Shown here piece by piece: positions 7,505 to 14,848 of a stretch of DNA of 40,079 bases. A program made the translations under genes and the position numbers. Numbering within the stretch: the first letter of the stretch is position 1; every line of letters starts with the position of its first letter. The notes beneath the pieces are model-generated. The model ran no database searches, was not told where the DNA came from, and saw only the letters and a list, made by a program, of their open reading frames with translations. The DNA comes from Spirochaetes bacterium GWB1_36_13 (GTDB taxonomy: Bacteria > Spirochaetota > GWB1-36-13). The DNA lies in NCBI GenBank assembly GCA_001829155.1, contig MIAO01000104.1, positions 1 through 40,079 on the forward strand, written 5' to 3'.

Positions 7505-7535
7505 AGAGGGAAGACCGAAGTCTTCCGTTCTTTTT
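7505..7535. terminator. Bidirectional intrinsic terminator
   Basis: GGAAGAC (7509-7515), loop CGAA, and GTCTTCC (7520-7526) form a perfect 7-bp stem. It is flanked by an A-run on the left and TTCTTTTT on the right. It lies between the convergent sirtuin and binding-protein genes and can serve both. Confidence 0.85.
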
Positions 7536-7548
7536 CATTTAAGAAATC

Positions 7549-8787
7549 TTAGTAAGCTTTGATAAAAAGTTCTTCTAAGGTTTTAGCTTGTTTGTAAAGC
7601 TGGTATTGTTTTTTAACACCCACTACGAAGTAAAGGTATTCTTGTGGGAATCGGCAGGTTTTATCGTTTGCGTTGAATGGTTTAAAAGCGAGTTTGTAAG
7701 CCATTCCTCCAGACCATCCGCCTTTTTCATTGAAAGTCTCCATTGCTTTGATGAAGTTGTTCCAAGTGATGCTTCCGAAAAGTTTTTGAGTTCTTTTTAA
7801 TCCTTCTACGAAAGTTTCAGCAGCGATCCATCCTGCGATGTTGTAAGGAGACGGGTCTTTTTTCTGTCCTGAATACTGTTTCCAGACTCTCATGAAGTTT
7901 TTGTAGTAGTCTCCAGTTGTAGGAGATGCCCAAGCTCCGCAGTAAATGTCGTTCCACATATTTCCAGCCATTAAGAACCAGATTGGGTCAGAGTTGACAT
8001 AAGTAGTCAGGAATTTGATTTTTTGGAAATCGATTCCCGCTTCTCTTGCCGCTTTAACAACACCAACTGCAAGTCCGCCGAATGCAAATACGATAACTGC
8101 ATCTGGCTGCTCTTGTTTGATCTGAGTCGCAACTGGCGAGAAGTCAGTCATACTTCTGTCAACAGGTACTTCTTTTACAACAGTAACATTTTTTCTTTTA
8201 TAGTCAGGGAGGATTTCTTTGATACCTTCTCTTACTCCCTCTCCTGCTTCGTCATTTTGGTAAACAACAAAGATTTTTTTTCCGTTCAGGTGGTCAGCGA
8301 TAAATTTTACCATGACTCTTCCTTCAAAAATATAAGAAGGCTGAACTGGGAATACATTTCTTTTTGGAGGAGCGTAAAGAACTGGCGCCCCGCTTCCCTG
8401 ATAAACGAAAGGAATCCCTTTTTGAACAATATAGTCCATAGAAGCGGAAATTCCAGGAGTTCCGACTGCTCCGACCAGAGCAAAGACTTTATCGCTTTCA
8501 ACTAATTTTTTAACTGCCTGATAGCTTTTTTCAGGAACAAACTGGTCGTCCAAGAAAATTGAGTCGATTTTTTTGCCCCCGACTTCACCGGATAATTCAG
8601 CATTAAAATATTTGATATAAGTTTCCATACCAACTTTAAGACCTGATCCGATTCCTCCCAATGCTCCCGAAAGAGGAAGAAAGCTTCCGATTTTAATTGT
8701 GTTGCCTTCGATTCCCTGATCTGCTGACAAGAATGTCGCTGTGAAGACGAACAGCAAAGCAGACATGAGGGTAAGTAATTTCTTCAT
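7549..8787 (-). CDS. Periplasmic branched-chain amino acid-type binding protein
   Basis: 412 residues. A signal peptide occupies about 1-23 (KKLLTLMSALLFVFTATFLS, then ADQG). The mature protein follows the Peripla_BP_6 pattern: IKIGSFLPLSGALGGIG, FALVGAVGTPGISAS, FVVYQNDEAGEG and PDAVIVFAFGGLAVGVVKAA. Such proteins bind Leu/Ile/Val or other small organic ligands and deliver them to an ABC importer, or sense them. No permease or ATPase gene is adjacent, so the partner is elsewhere or the protein acts alone. GGAGG precedes the ATG at 8787; an upstream extension would lie past the promoter. A strong promoter upstream suggests high expression. Confidence 0.88.
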   Translation of the reverse strand: MKKLLTLMSALLFVFTATFLSADQGIEGNTIKIGSFLPLSGALGGIGSGLKVGMETYIKYFNAELSGEVGGKKIDSIFLDDQFVPEKSYQAVKKLVESDKVFALVGAVGTPGISASMDYIVQKGIPFVYQGSGAPVLYAPPKRNVFPVQPSYIFEGRVMVKFIADHLNGKKIFVVYQNDEAGEGVREGIKEILPDYKRKNVTVVKEVPVDRSMTDFSPVATQIKQEQPDAVIVFAFGGLAVGVVKAAREAGIDFQKIKFLTTYVNSDPIWFLMAGNMWNDIYCGAWASPTTGDYYKNFMRVWKQYSGQKKDPSPYNIAGWIAAETFVEGLKRTQKLFGSITWNNFIKAMETFNEKGGWSGGMAYKLAFKPFNANDKTCRFPQEYLYFVVGVKKQYQLYKQAKTLEELFIKAY

Positions 8788-8830
8788 AAAAAACCTCCGA
8801 ATACATTTTTTAAAATTCTCTTCTATGAAT

Positions 8831-8859
8831 AATATAGAAAATTTCGAATTTTGAGTCAA
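8831..8859 (-). promoter_or_regulatory. Sigma-70-type promoter of the binding-protein gene
   Basis: On the minus strand TTGACT (8859-8854) and TATATT (8836-8831) are separated by exactly 17 bp. The predicted transcription start is near 8824, giving a leader of about 37 nt that contains the GGAGG ribosome site. No operator palindrome is obvious. Confidence 0.75.
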
Positions 8860-9021
8860 GATTTTTTTGAAATTTATCTGAGAATAAAAAAAAAATTATG
8901 AAAAAATTGTGATTTTTAAAGAATTAACCTTTTTTTCTCACTTTTTACAAAACAGTGTTTTAATCTATAACTAAAAATAAAGACAAAAAAAAATAATCGT
9001 ATAAAATCATCAGGAATATTT

Positions 9022-9474
9022 TTATAACTGACAGGCTTCGTAGTGAAAAAAGTCTTTTTCCAATTCTAAAAGTCCGTAAAGCCCATTCATCAAAGCACCG
9101 GGATTAATAAAAACCGTATTATTTTTTTTATAATAAAAAGAAGTGTGGGTATGTCCGAATAAAATAAAATCAAAATTGTTTTTGGCTGCGTAAGCATACA
9201 GAAGAAACATTCCGCTTTTGACATCAAAAAAATGTCCATGGGTGATAAAAATCCGGTATTGTTCAATAGAAAAAGTTCTTTCTATATCTTTATGCCCCCC
9301 ATCCATATTACCTGAAACGGCGAATAAAGGATATTGACTGCCGGTAATTTTTTTTAAAAGAGCAAGTCCGTCTCCTAAAAAAATAATCCCATGGATATGA
9401 ACACCTTCTTTTCGTAAAACCGCTTCGAGACTGTTATGATTTTGATGAACATCGCTTAAAATAAGATATTTCAT
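9022..9474 (-). CDS. YfcE/MJ0936-type metallophosphoesterase
   Basis: 150 residues. All metal-binding blocks of the calcineurin-like phosphodiesterase family are visible: SDVHQN, FLGDG, SGNMDGG, THGH and FGHTHTS, followed by NPGA. Family members such as YfcE hydrolyse phosphodiesters with Mn2+ or related metals; the physiological substrate is unknown. The usual GNCD block is GNMD here, a mild change. The length fits the small YfcE group. It lies 98 bp downstream of tRNA-Val on the same strand. Confidence 0.88.
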   Translation of the reverse strand: MKYLILSDVHQNHNSLEAVLRKEGVHIHGIIFLGDGLALLKKITGSQYPLFAVSGNMDGGHKDIERTFSIEQYRIFITHGHFFDVKSGMFLLYAYAAKNNFDFILFGHTHTSFYYKKNNTVFINPGALMNGLYGLLELEKDFFHYEACQL

Positions 9475-9572
9475 AATTTCTTCCGTTTTATTCGATATAA
9501 TTTTAATAAGAATAAAAAAGATAATTTATTTTATGAGAAAAATCAAATGGATGTGAAGAAAAAATTAAGAAA

Positions 9573-9645
9573 TGGGCGGTACAGGGATCGAACCTGTGAC
9601 CTCCTGCTTGTAAGGCAGATGCTCTCCCAGTTGAGCTAACCGCCC
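9573..9645 (-). tRNA. tRNA-Val (UAC)
   Basis: Read on the minus strand, the acceptor GGGCGGT pairs with ACCGCCC. The D arm AGCTCAACTGGGAGAGC and the T loop GGTTCGATCC are standard. The anticodon arm CTGCC-TTACAAG-GCAG type gives anticodon TAC. The discriminator is A and CCA is not encoded. It lies 13 bp downstream of tRNA-Pro. Confidence 0.95.
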
Positions 9646-9658
9646 CTTTTTTAAGAAA

Positions 9659-9732
9659 TCGGGCAAAGTGGATTTGAACCACCGACCACACGCCCCCCAG
9701 ACGTGTGCGCTACCAAGCTGCGCTACTGCCCG
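9659..9732 (-). tRNA. tRNA-Pro (GGG)
   Basis: Minus strand. The acceptor CGGGCAG pairs with TTGCCCG (one G-U pair). The D arm GCGCAGCTTGGTAGCGC and the T arm with GGTTCAAATCC are typical of tRNA-Pro. The anticodon loop CTGGGGG gives GGG. CCA is not encoded. It begins 18 bp after the groS stop with no clear terminator between them, so it may be co-transcribed with groS. Confidence 0.94.
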
Positions 9733-9750
9733 ATTAAAAAGGGTAAAAAA

Positions 9751-10014
9751 CTAATTGATCACTGCCAGAACATCCCCGTAATTTAAAAGAAGATAATCTT
9801 CTCCATCGATTTTCATTTGAGTGCCGGCATATTTGTCATAAATTACTTTATCCCCAGATTTTACTTTGATGACTTCGTCTTCCCCAACAGAAACGACTGA
9901 ACCTTGGTTTGTTTTTTCCTGAGCAGTCGGCGGGATAACCAGCCCTGAAGCAGTTTTCTCTTCTGCTGCGGATACTTTGATCAGGATTCTGTCTCCTAAA
10001 GGTTTTACTTTCAT
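9751..10014 (-). CDS. groS: Co-chaperonin GroES
   Basis: 87 residues. GroES forms the heptameric lid of the GroEL folding chamber in the cytoplasm. KVKPLGDRILIK is the conserved N-terminus. EEKTASGLVIPPTAQEKTNQ carries the mobile loop that contacts GroEL, and GDKVIYDKYAGTQMKIDGED matches the C-terminal half. AAGGAGG precedes the ATG. groL is not adjacent, as in several spirochaetes; downstream come two tRNA genes. No CIRCE operator (TTAGCACTC-N9-GAGTGCTAA) is present upstream, so HrcA control is not indicated. Confidence 0.96.
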   Translation of the reverse strand: MKVKPLGDRILIKVSAAEEKTASGLVIPPTAQEKTNQGSVVSVGEDEVIKVKSGDKVIYDKYAGTQMKIDGEDYLLLNYGDVLAVIN

Positions 10015-10124
10015 TTTTTTCCTCCTTGTGGTTTATATAGAAATTCTTTATTAACAAAATTAAGTATTTAACAGTTTATAGATATGAATAAAGCCTGATT
10101 TATAACATATAAAAAATAAAATTT

Positions 10125-10141
10125 TTGACTTAAAAAGTCAA
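10125..10141. promoter_or_regulatory. Perfect 7-bp inverted repeat between groS and ankyrin gene
   Basis: TTGACTT (10125-10131), AAA, AAGTCAA (10135-10141). The arms contain TTGACT, a -35-like hexamer on both strands. It may be a regulator site or the -35 region of one of the divergent genes. The rest of the 213-bp gap is AT-rich with no other clear feature. Confidence 0.35.
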
Positions 10142-10227
10142 GCTTTAATTTAGAGGGATTTTTTTAAGATGTTTTTGAGAAATTTTATTTTTTTGTTATT
10201 TTTTTATTTCATATTTCAGGAGAAGAA

Positions 10228-10917
10228 ATGTTTCATAAATGTTCAATCAGTCAAGAAATGATCGATGCCGCGCTGCGGGGAGATATTTTAAAAATTCAAA
10301 AACTTTTATCAGAAGGCGCATCCATTGATTCGCGGGATTTATTGAATAGAACTCCTCTTCATTGGGCAGCTGGGGAAGGGAAAGAAGAAGCCGTATCTTT
10401 TCTCCTTGAAAACGGGGCGCAGATCAATGCGTTGGATGATGATGCATGGACAGCCCTTCATTTCGCATCAGACAGCGGATTTGAAGGGATTGCTTCGATT
10501 CTTGTTTCGCATGGGGCAAATCTTGATCAAAGGGACTGGTCTGGAAAAACTCCTCTGCATACTGCCTGTGCAAAAGGGAGGCAAAGCGTTATCTTGTTTC
10601 TTCTTAAAAATGGGAGTCAAGTAAATCAGGAAGACAAAACAGGCTGGACTCCTCTTTTCTGGGCGGCGGTAAAAGAATATGAAGAAATTGTCAGAATTTT
10701 GATTTCTTTTGGTGCGGATGTCAATCATTCTGATAAGGACGGAAGGACTCTTCTTCATTTTTTAGCCTACAGCGGAGAGTTTGCTTTGAGCCGATTTTTG
10801 GTTGAACAAGGAGCTTGCATCAATGTGAAATCAAATAACGAAATGACACCTTATGAGATGGCGCTAAGAAACGGGCATCAGGATATCGCTGAGTATTTTA
10901 TCCGAAAAACACTTTGA
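10228..10917 (+). CDS. Ankyrin-repeat protein
   Basis: 229 residues made almost entirely of about six ankyrin repeats of roughly 33 residues. The repeat signature recurs as RTPLHWAAGEGKEEAVSFLL, WTALHFASDSG, KTPLHTACAKG, WTPLFWAAVKEY, RTLLHFLAYSG and MTPYEMALRNGH. Each is followed by a helix pair and a GA-x-hydrophobic-N/D turn. Ankyrin arrays bind protein partners, so this is a cytoplasmic scaffold or regulator; there is no signal peptide. AGGAGAAGAA precedes the ATG. Its TGA abuts the stop of the convergent GNAT gene with no gap at all. Confidence 0.9.
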   Translation: MFHKCSISQEMIDAALRGDILKIQKLLSEGASIDSRDLLNRTPLHWAAGEGKEEAVSFLLENGAQINALDDDAWTALHFASDSGFEGIASILVSHGANLDQRDWSGKTPLHTACAKGRQSVILFLLKNGSQVNQEDKTGWTPLFWAAVKEYEEIVRILISFGADVNHSDKDGRTLLHFLAYSGEFALSRFLVEQGACINVKSNNEMTPYEMALRNGHQDIAEYFIRKTL

Positions 10918-11406
10918 TTAAAATTTTACTTTTTTCTCATAAATCAATAATTTATGACTCTGGTCTTTCGCAAGAATTATTCGGGTTTTGGAATAGCCGT
11001 TTTTCTCGTAAAAATTTTGATTTTTCAAAGCCCATTCCGGAGTGTCTAAAACCCATTTCTGAGCATCCGGATAAAGCTTTTCAACCAGGAGAAGGACTTT
11101 TTTTCCGATTCCCCGATTTTGAAAACCGGGGGAAAGGAAAATCCTGCCAATGTTATAGACCTGATTGAGGCAGGAAAAAATGAGTATTCCGCCGATCATT
11201 TGTTTATTATAAATAATTTTATAATAAGAACCTGTTTCCAGCATTTTTTTGTGCCATAGAATATGGTCGTAGCCGGAAGGAGTGTCGTATTTAAAATAGT
11301 GTTTATCAAAATCGAAACACTCCTTTGAGAGCTGTGTCAAGAGAGGAAGGTCTTTTATTTCCAGAGGCAGTAAGCAAAGAGAAGATTCTGTCAGTTTATC
11401 TGGCAA
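10918..11406 (-). CDS. GNAT family N-acetyltransferase
   Basis: 162 residues with a TTG start. The acetyl-CoA pyrophosphate loop is visible as LSPGFQNRGIGKKVL (Q/RxxGxG/A), preceded by strand IGGILIFS and followed by WALKNQNFYEKNGYSKT, a common GNAT C-terminal block. The enzyme should transfer an acetyl group to an amine; the substrate is unknown. The start overlaps the SDR stop by 11 bp, so it is translationally coupled as the third gene of the thioesterase-SDR-GNAT operon. Confidence 0.85.
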   Translation of the reverse strand: MPDKLTESSLCLLPLEIKDLPLLTQLSKECFDFDKHYFKYDTPSGYDHILWHKKMLETGSYYKIIYNKQMIGGILIFSCLNQVYNIGRIFLSPGFQNRGIGKKVLLLVEKLYPDAQKWVLDTPEWALKNQNFYEKNGYSKTRIILAKDQSHKLLIYEKKVKF

Positions 11407-12160
11407 GATATCCGCCGTCTATGACCAAGCTGGAGCCCGTCATAAATGAAGACTCCTCCCGGCAAAGCCAGATTACCGCCTGTGCAATTTCCTTTGCTTT
11501 TCCCAGACGGTTCATAGGATGAAGGCTGGTGATGTATTTTTTCATCTTTTCATTTTTTTCCATGCCCATTCTTGAAAGCATCGGTGTCTCAATAAAACCG
11601 GGGCAAACCGCGTTGATACGGATTCCTTTTTCAGCGTATTCGATAGCGGCAGTTTGGGTGAGTCCGATCACTGCGTGCTTTGAGGCGGAATAGGGAGAAG
11701 CGGTTTTAAAGCCTACATGTCCCAAAACGGAAGCGTTGTTGACAACAACTCCTCCCCCATTTTCCAGCATGAAAGGGATTTCAGCTTTCATCGAGCGCCA
11801 GACACCGTTTAAATTGACATCAATGACTTTCATCCACATTTCTTCGGGATAGTCGGCACTCAGCCCTGAAAAAGAAGATTCAATCCCTGCGTTGTTGAAA
11901 GCGAAATCCAGCTTTCCAAACTCTTTTTTGATCATTTGAACCATATTTTCAAGATCAGAGCTTTTGGTTACATCTGTTTTGATAAAAACCGCTTTTCCTC
12001 CGGCTGCTTTAATTTCTTTTTCCAGACATTTCCCGTTTTTCTCATCCATGTCGGCAATGACCACATTTGCTCCTTTTTCAGAAAACAAAATAACCGTTTC
12101 TTTTCCGATTCCTGACGCGCCGCCGGTCACCAGCGCTGTTTTTCCATTCAATTCTTTCAT
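11396..12160 (-). CDS. Short-chain dehydrogenase/reductase
   Basis: 254 residues. A classical SDR that oxidises or reduces a carbonyl/hydroxyl with NAD(P). The cofactor motif TGGASGIG lies at about residues 11-18, NNAG follows in the middle, and the catalytic Ser (NNASVLG) and YSASK (Tyr and Lys) are intact. VCPGFIETPM and SSLVIDGGY complete the fold. An acidic D after the second strand (VVIADMDEKN) suggests preference for NAD(H). The ATG at 12160 has GAGG upstream and overlaps the thioesterase TGA (ATGA). The substrate cannot be told; the thioesterase neighbour hints at acyl or aromatic metabolism. Confidence 0.9.
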   Translation of the reverse strand: MKELNGKTALVTGGASGIGKETVILFSEKGANVVIADMDEKNGKCLEKEIKAAGGKAVFIKTDVTKSSDLENMVQMIKKEFGKLDFAFNNAGIESSFSGLSADYPEEMWMKVIDVNLNGVWRSMKAEIPFMLENGGGVVVNNASVLGHVGFKTASPYSASKHAVIGLTQTAAIEYAEKGIRINAVCPGFIETPMLSRMGMEKNEKMKKYITSLHPMNRLGKAKEIAQAVIWLCREESSFMTGSSLVIDGGYLAR

Positions 12161-12549
12161 GCTGCCTCTTTTCTTAATTCTTCCGGTACAGAGATTTTTA
12201 TTCCGGTTTTTGTATCCAAGAGAACGCATATTTTCTTGGCTTCCACAATCATAACCCCTGTTTCTTTATTGGAAATAGTATGCTGAAAATGGATACTGGA
12301 TTCTCCTACTTTTGAAACCCATGTTTCTACAATCAGGGTGTCGTCAAAAGTAGCCGAAGCTTTGAAATCAATTCCGACATGCACAATATGAATCTGGTAG
12401 GGAAGGTTTTTTAAATCCTTCCAAATACTCCTTAAATAGTCAGAAAGTCCTATATTGATGTAGGTCATATACACTGTATTGTTGACATGCTGGTAATAGT
12501 CGCATTCTCCGAAACGCACCCTGATTTCCGTTTTTATTTTCTTCACCAA
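12157..12549 (-). CDS. Hotdog-fold acyl-CoA thioesterase (4HBT/YbgC type)
   Basis: 130 residues. RVRFGECDYYQHVNNTVYMT is the hallmark of the 4-hydroxybenzoyl-CoA thioesterase/YbgC group, with the catalytic Asp in ECD and the HVNN turn. The central helix and the strands VHVGIDFKASATFDDTLIVE complete the hotdog domain. It hydrolyses acyl-CoA or acyl-ACP thioesters. It is the first gene of a three-gene minus-strand operon (thioesterase, SDR, GNAT) with ATGA coupling to the SDR gene, and is divergent from the AI-2E transporter gene across 134 bp. Confidence 0.87.
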   Translation of the reverse strand: MVKKIKTEIRVRFGECDYYQHVNNTVYMTYINIGLSDYLRSIWKDLKNLPYQIHIVHVGIDFKASATFDDTLIVETWVSKVGESSIHFQHTISNKETGVMIVEAKKICVLLDTKTGIKISVPEELRKEAA

Positions 12550-12683
12550 CTTCTCCTTGAAACGAATTTTCTAAATTTAAATTTAATCATTTTCATTCAT
12601 TTTCTTAGAGACGATTAAAAAACTTGTTATTTTTAAGTAGATAGAGAAATTGATTTGATAATTTTAAAAAAAAAGGATGATTT

Positions 12684-13775
12684 ATGACTCGTGACGAAAT
12701 CAAAGACAAGCGGTTTTATAAAATATTTATTTTTGTTTTTTTTCTCTTTGTGTTTTATTTTGCGTTCCGAGTCTTTATGCCTTATATGACGGTTCTTATC
12801 ATTGCCGTGATTCTCACAGGGATCACCTATCCGGTTTTCAGGTTTTTCTTGAAAATTACAAAACATAAAAACACACTGGCGGCAGTTCTTACCTGTGTTT
12901 TTGTTATTCTGGCAGTCTTAATTCCTATGCTGGTACTCACTCTTATCATAGCTGACCAGTCTAAAGAAACTTATTTTCTGCTCTCAGAGAAACTTCAGTC
13001 GGGCGCTCTGGATGAGTATTTTAATCTGGAACAGTCGGGATTTATCCAGACATTTATCAACCAGTATTCTCCTTTTAAAGATCAAACCGTGATTAATATA
13101 AAAGCAGAAGTGATTGAATTTGTAAAGTCTTTCAGCTCTACTTTGGTGAATAACACCGCCAAAGTGCTCTCCAATATCGGCTCCTTCATCGCAAGCCTCT
13201 TTCTGATGGTTTTCACCATGTTTTTTCTCTATAAAGACGGTACTAAATTCGTCAAAATTCTCACCCATCTCTCTCCTATGCCCACTTCCTATGAAAACCG
13301 CATCGCTGAAAAATTTACCTCGGTGAGCCGCTCGATTTTTATCGGAGTCTTTTTTACCGCGATTCTTCAAGGATTTCTGGACGGAATCGCCTTTGCCATA
13401 GTCGGGATCAGTCCCTGGCTCTGGGCTATTTTCCTCGCCTTTGCCAGCATTATACCTATTGTGGGCACTGCTGTGATCTGGCTCCCGGCAGGCATTGTTT
13501 TGATTGCAATGGGGCAGACCGGAAGCGCAGTTTTTCTCATGATCTGGTGTTTTCTGGTGAGCATCGGAGTGGAAAACTTTATCAAACCGATTTTGATTAA
13601 AGGTAAATCAGGGCTTCATCCTCTCCTCATTTTTTTCTCGATTCTGGGCGGAATTCAGTTTTTCGGATTTGTCGGAATCCTTTTGGGTCCAATCATTATC
13701 TCCATTTTCGTGCTGATTCTGGAAATCTACGAAGAAGAATACAGACCCACTCTGGAGAGGATGGATAAAAAGTGA
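12684..13775 (+). CDS. AI-2E family transporter (PerM/YdiK-like)
   Basis: 363 residues with about eight predicted membrane helices. One pair lies near residues 10-50, one near 58-85, and four or more between about 155 and 345. A large soluble segment (about 88-150) separates the N-terminal helices from the rest, as usual in the family. Family hallmarks include the GISPWLWAIFLAFASIIPIV region and the C-terminal PIIISIFVLILEIY. Members are inner-membrane exporters or antiporters of varied, often unknown substrates; transport of autoinducer-2 cannot be inferred. AAGGATGATTT precedes the ATG. Monocistronic. Confidence 0.85.
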   Translation: MTRDEIKDKRFYKIFIFVFFLFVFYFAFRVFMPYMTVLIIAVILTGITYPVFRFFLKITKHKNTLAAVLTCVFVILAVLIPMLVLTLIIADQSKETYFLLSEKLQSGALDEYFNLEQSGFIQTFINQYSPFKDQTVINIKAEVIEFVKSFSSTLVNNTAKVLSNIGSFIASLFLMVFTMFFLYKDGTKFVKILTHLSPMPTSYENRIAEKFTSVSRSIFIGVFFTAILQGFLDGIAFAIVGISPWLWAIFLAFASIIPIVGTAVIWLPAGIVLIAMGQTGSAVFLMIWCFLVSIGVENFIKPILIKGKSGLHPLLIFFSILGGIQFFGFVGILLGPIIISIFVLILEIYEEEYRPTLERMDKK

Positions 13776-13845
13776 GAAGGGCTTGAGAAATAAGGCTTTT
13801 AGAATTTTTTGAACGGGAAAAATTTTTGAATGTGTGAGACTTGAA

Positions 13846-14529
13846 ATGCTTTATAAAAATCAATACCGAATTGATTCCATCCGGTTAAAAAATTTTGATT
13901 ATTCTTCTCCCGGCGCATATTTTTTTACCACGGTGGTTAAAAATAGAGAATGCCTTTTTGGAAATATTACAAAAGGGAAAATGTTTTTGAATGCAATGGG
14001 AAAAGAGGTGGAAACCACCTGGCGGGATTTGCCCAATCACAACGCAAATGTCGCATTGGATGAATTCATTATTATGCCCAATCATGTTCATGGGATTATT
14101 GTCATTCTTGATGATGTAGAAATCCTTGTGGATGTTAATGATAATATCGATATTAATAAAAATGTAAATTTTAATAATGATGATAATATTGATGAAAATG
14201 ATAACGAAAATGAAAATGAAAATGAAAATGTAGAGACGGGTTCAGAACCCGTCTCTACGGGGACGACGGCGGGAACGGGGACGACGGCGGCGGAAATGGG
14301 AATGGGAACAAGAAAAATGAAAAAACAAGGATTGCCCGAAATTATCCGTCAATTCAAGACCTTTTCTGCCAGACGAATCAACGCAATCCGAGGATTGTCA
14401 GGCATCCCTGTCTGGCAAAGCGGATATTATGAACACATCATCCGAAACGAGGTGTCTTTATTGAGAATCCGCCAATACATCAGGGAGAACCCTTTGAAAT
14501 GGAAAAATGATGGTGAATATTTTGATTGA
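13846..14529 (+). CDS. REP-associated tyrosine transposase (RAYT)
   Basis: About 227 residues, IS200-like Y1 HUH fold. SIRLKNFDYSSPGAYFFTTV and NRECLFG open the domain, FIIMPNHVHGIIVI carries the HUH histidines (H80, H82), and RIRQYIRENPLKW supplies the candidate catalytic tyrosine. RAYTs are single-copy domesticated relatives of transposases thought to mobilise REP palindromes. Residues about 88-165 are a low-complexity insert (runs of N, D, E, then G/T) encoded by short repeats and a REP-like hairpin at 14230-14258. Strong similarity resumes at GLPEIIRQFKTFSARRINAI. The ATG at 13846 is used; a GTG at 13834 is possible, and neither has a good ribosome site. Confidence 0.88.
   Translation: MLYKNQYRIDSIRLKNFDYSSPGAYFFTTVVKNRECLFGNITKGKMFLNAMGKEVETTWRDLPNHNANVALDEFIIMPNHVHGIIVILDDVEILVDVNDNIDINKNVNFNNDDNIDENDNENENENENVETGSEPVSTGTTAGTGTTAAEMGMGTRKMKKQGLPEIIRQFKTFSARRINAIRGLSGIPVWQSGYYEHIIRNEVSLLRIRQYIRENPLKWKNDGEYFD
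14230..14258. repeat. REP-like perfect hairpin inside the RAYT gene
   Basis: GTAGAGACGGGTT (14230-14242) and AACCCGTCTCTAC (14246-14258) form a perfect 13-bp stem with loop CAG. It is read in frame as VETGSEPVSTG. It is flanked by imperfect repeats (AATGAAAATG upstream, GGGACGACGGCGG twice downstream). GTAGAGACGGGTT-type palindromes are a widespread REP class. Confidence 0.85.
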
Positions 14530-14563
14530 AAGATATTTAAAGATAAAAAAGAAGGTTATTAAA

Positions 14564-14848
14564 TTGTGGTATTCTGTCAAATTGTTATATTCTTCCGAAA
14601 TAGATGGTCAAAAAAATGATCTGTTTGAAGAAACAATTGTTTTAATCTCTGCCGAAAATCAAGAAGAAGCTTTAAAAAAAGCCATAAAAACCGGCAGAGA
14701 AAAACAGATTTTATACAAAAATTCTGATGATGAAGAAGTCAGGTGGTTTTTCAATAAAGTGGTTGAGGTACAAGATTTATGCGAGAAAAAAATTTATAGC
14801 GGTATGGAAATTTTTTCCCGGCTTTTTAGGCACAAACCGGAAGAATGA
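14564..14848 (+). CDS. DUF4288 domain protein
   Basis: About 94 residues from a TTG start. LWYSVKLLYSSEIDGQ, LFEETIVLISAENQEEALKK and the C-terminal EVQDLCEKKIYSGMEIFSRL follow the DUF4288 pattern, a small domain of unknown function. GAAGG lies 8 bp before the TTG at 14564. A further-upstream ATG (14507) would overlap the RAYT gene and has no clear ribosome site. The stop overlaps the next gene start. It lies in an accessory island between a transposase and a toxin-antitoxin pair. Confidence 0.7.
   Translation: MWYSVKLLYSSEIDGQKNDLFEETIVLISAENQEEALKKAIKTGREKQILYKNSDDEEVRWFFNKVVEVQDLCEKKIYSGMEIFSRLFRHKPEE

Noticed and set aside
8023-8505. Long plus-strand open frame opposite the binding-protein gene
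   Set aside because: It is antisense to a clearly coding gene, has no ribosome site and encodes no recognisable domain.
10015-10227. CIRCE operator upstream of groS
   Set aside because: The consensus TTAGCACTC-N9-GAGTGCTAA is not present; the only palindrome there has a different sequence.
12984-13370. Minus-strand open frame opposite the AI-2E transporter
   Set aside because: Shadow of a well-supported membrane protein gene, with implausible composition.
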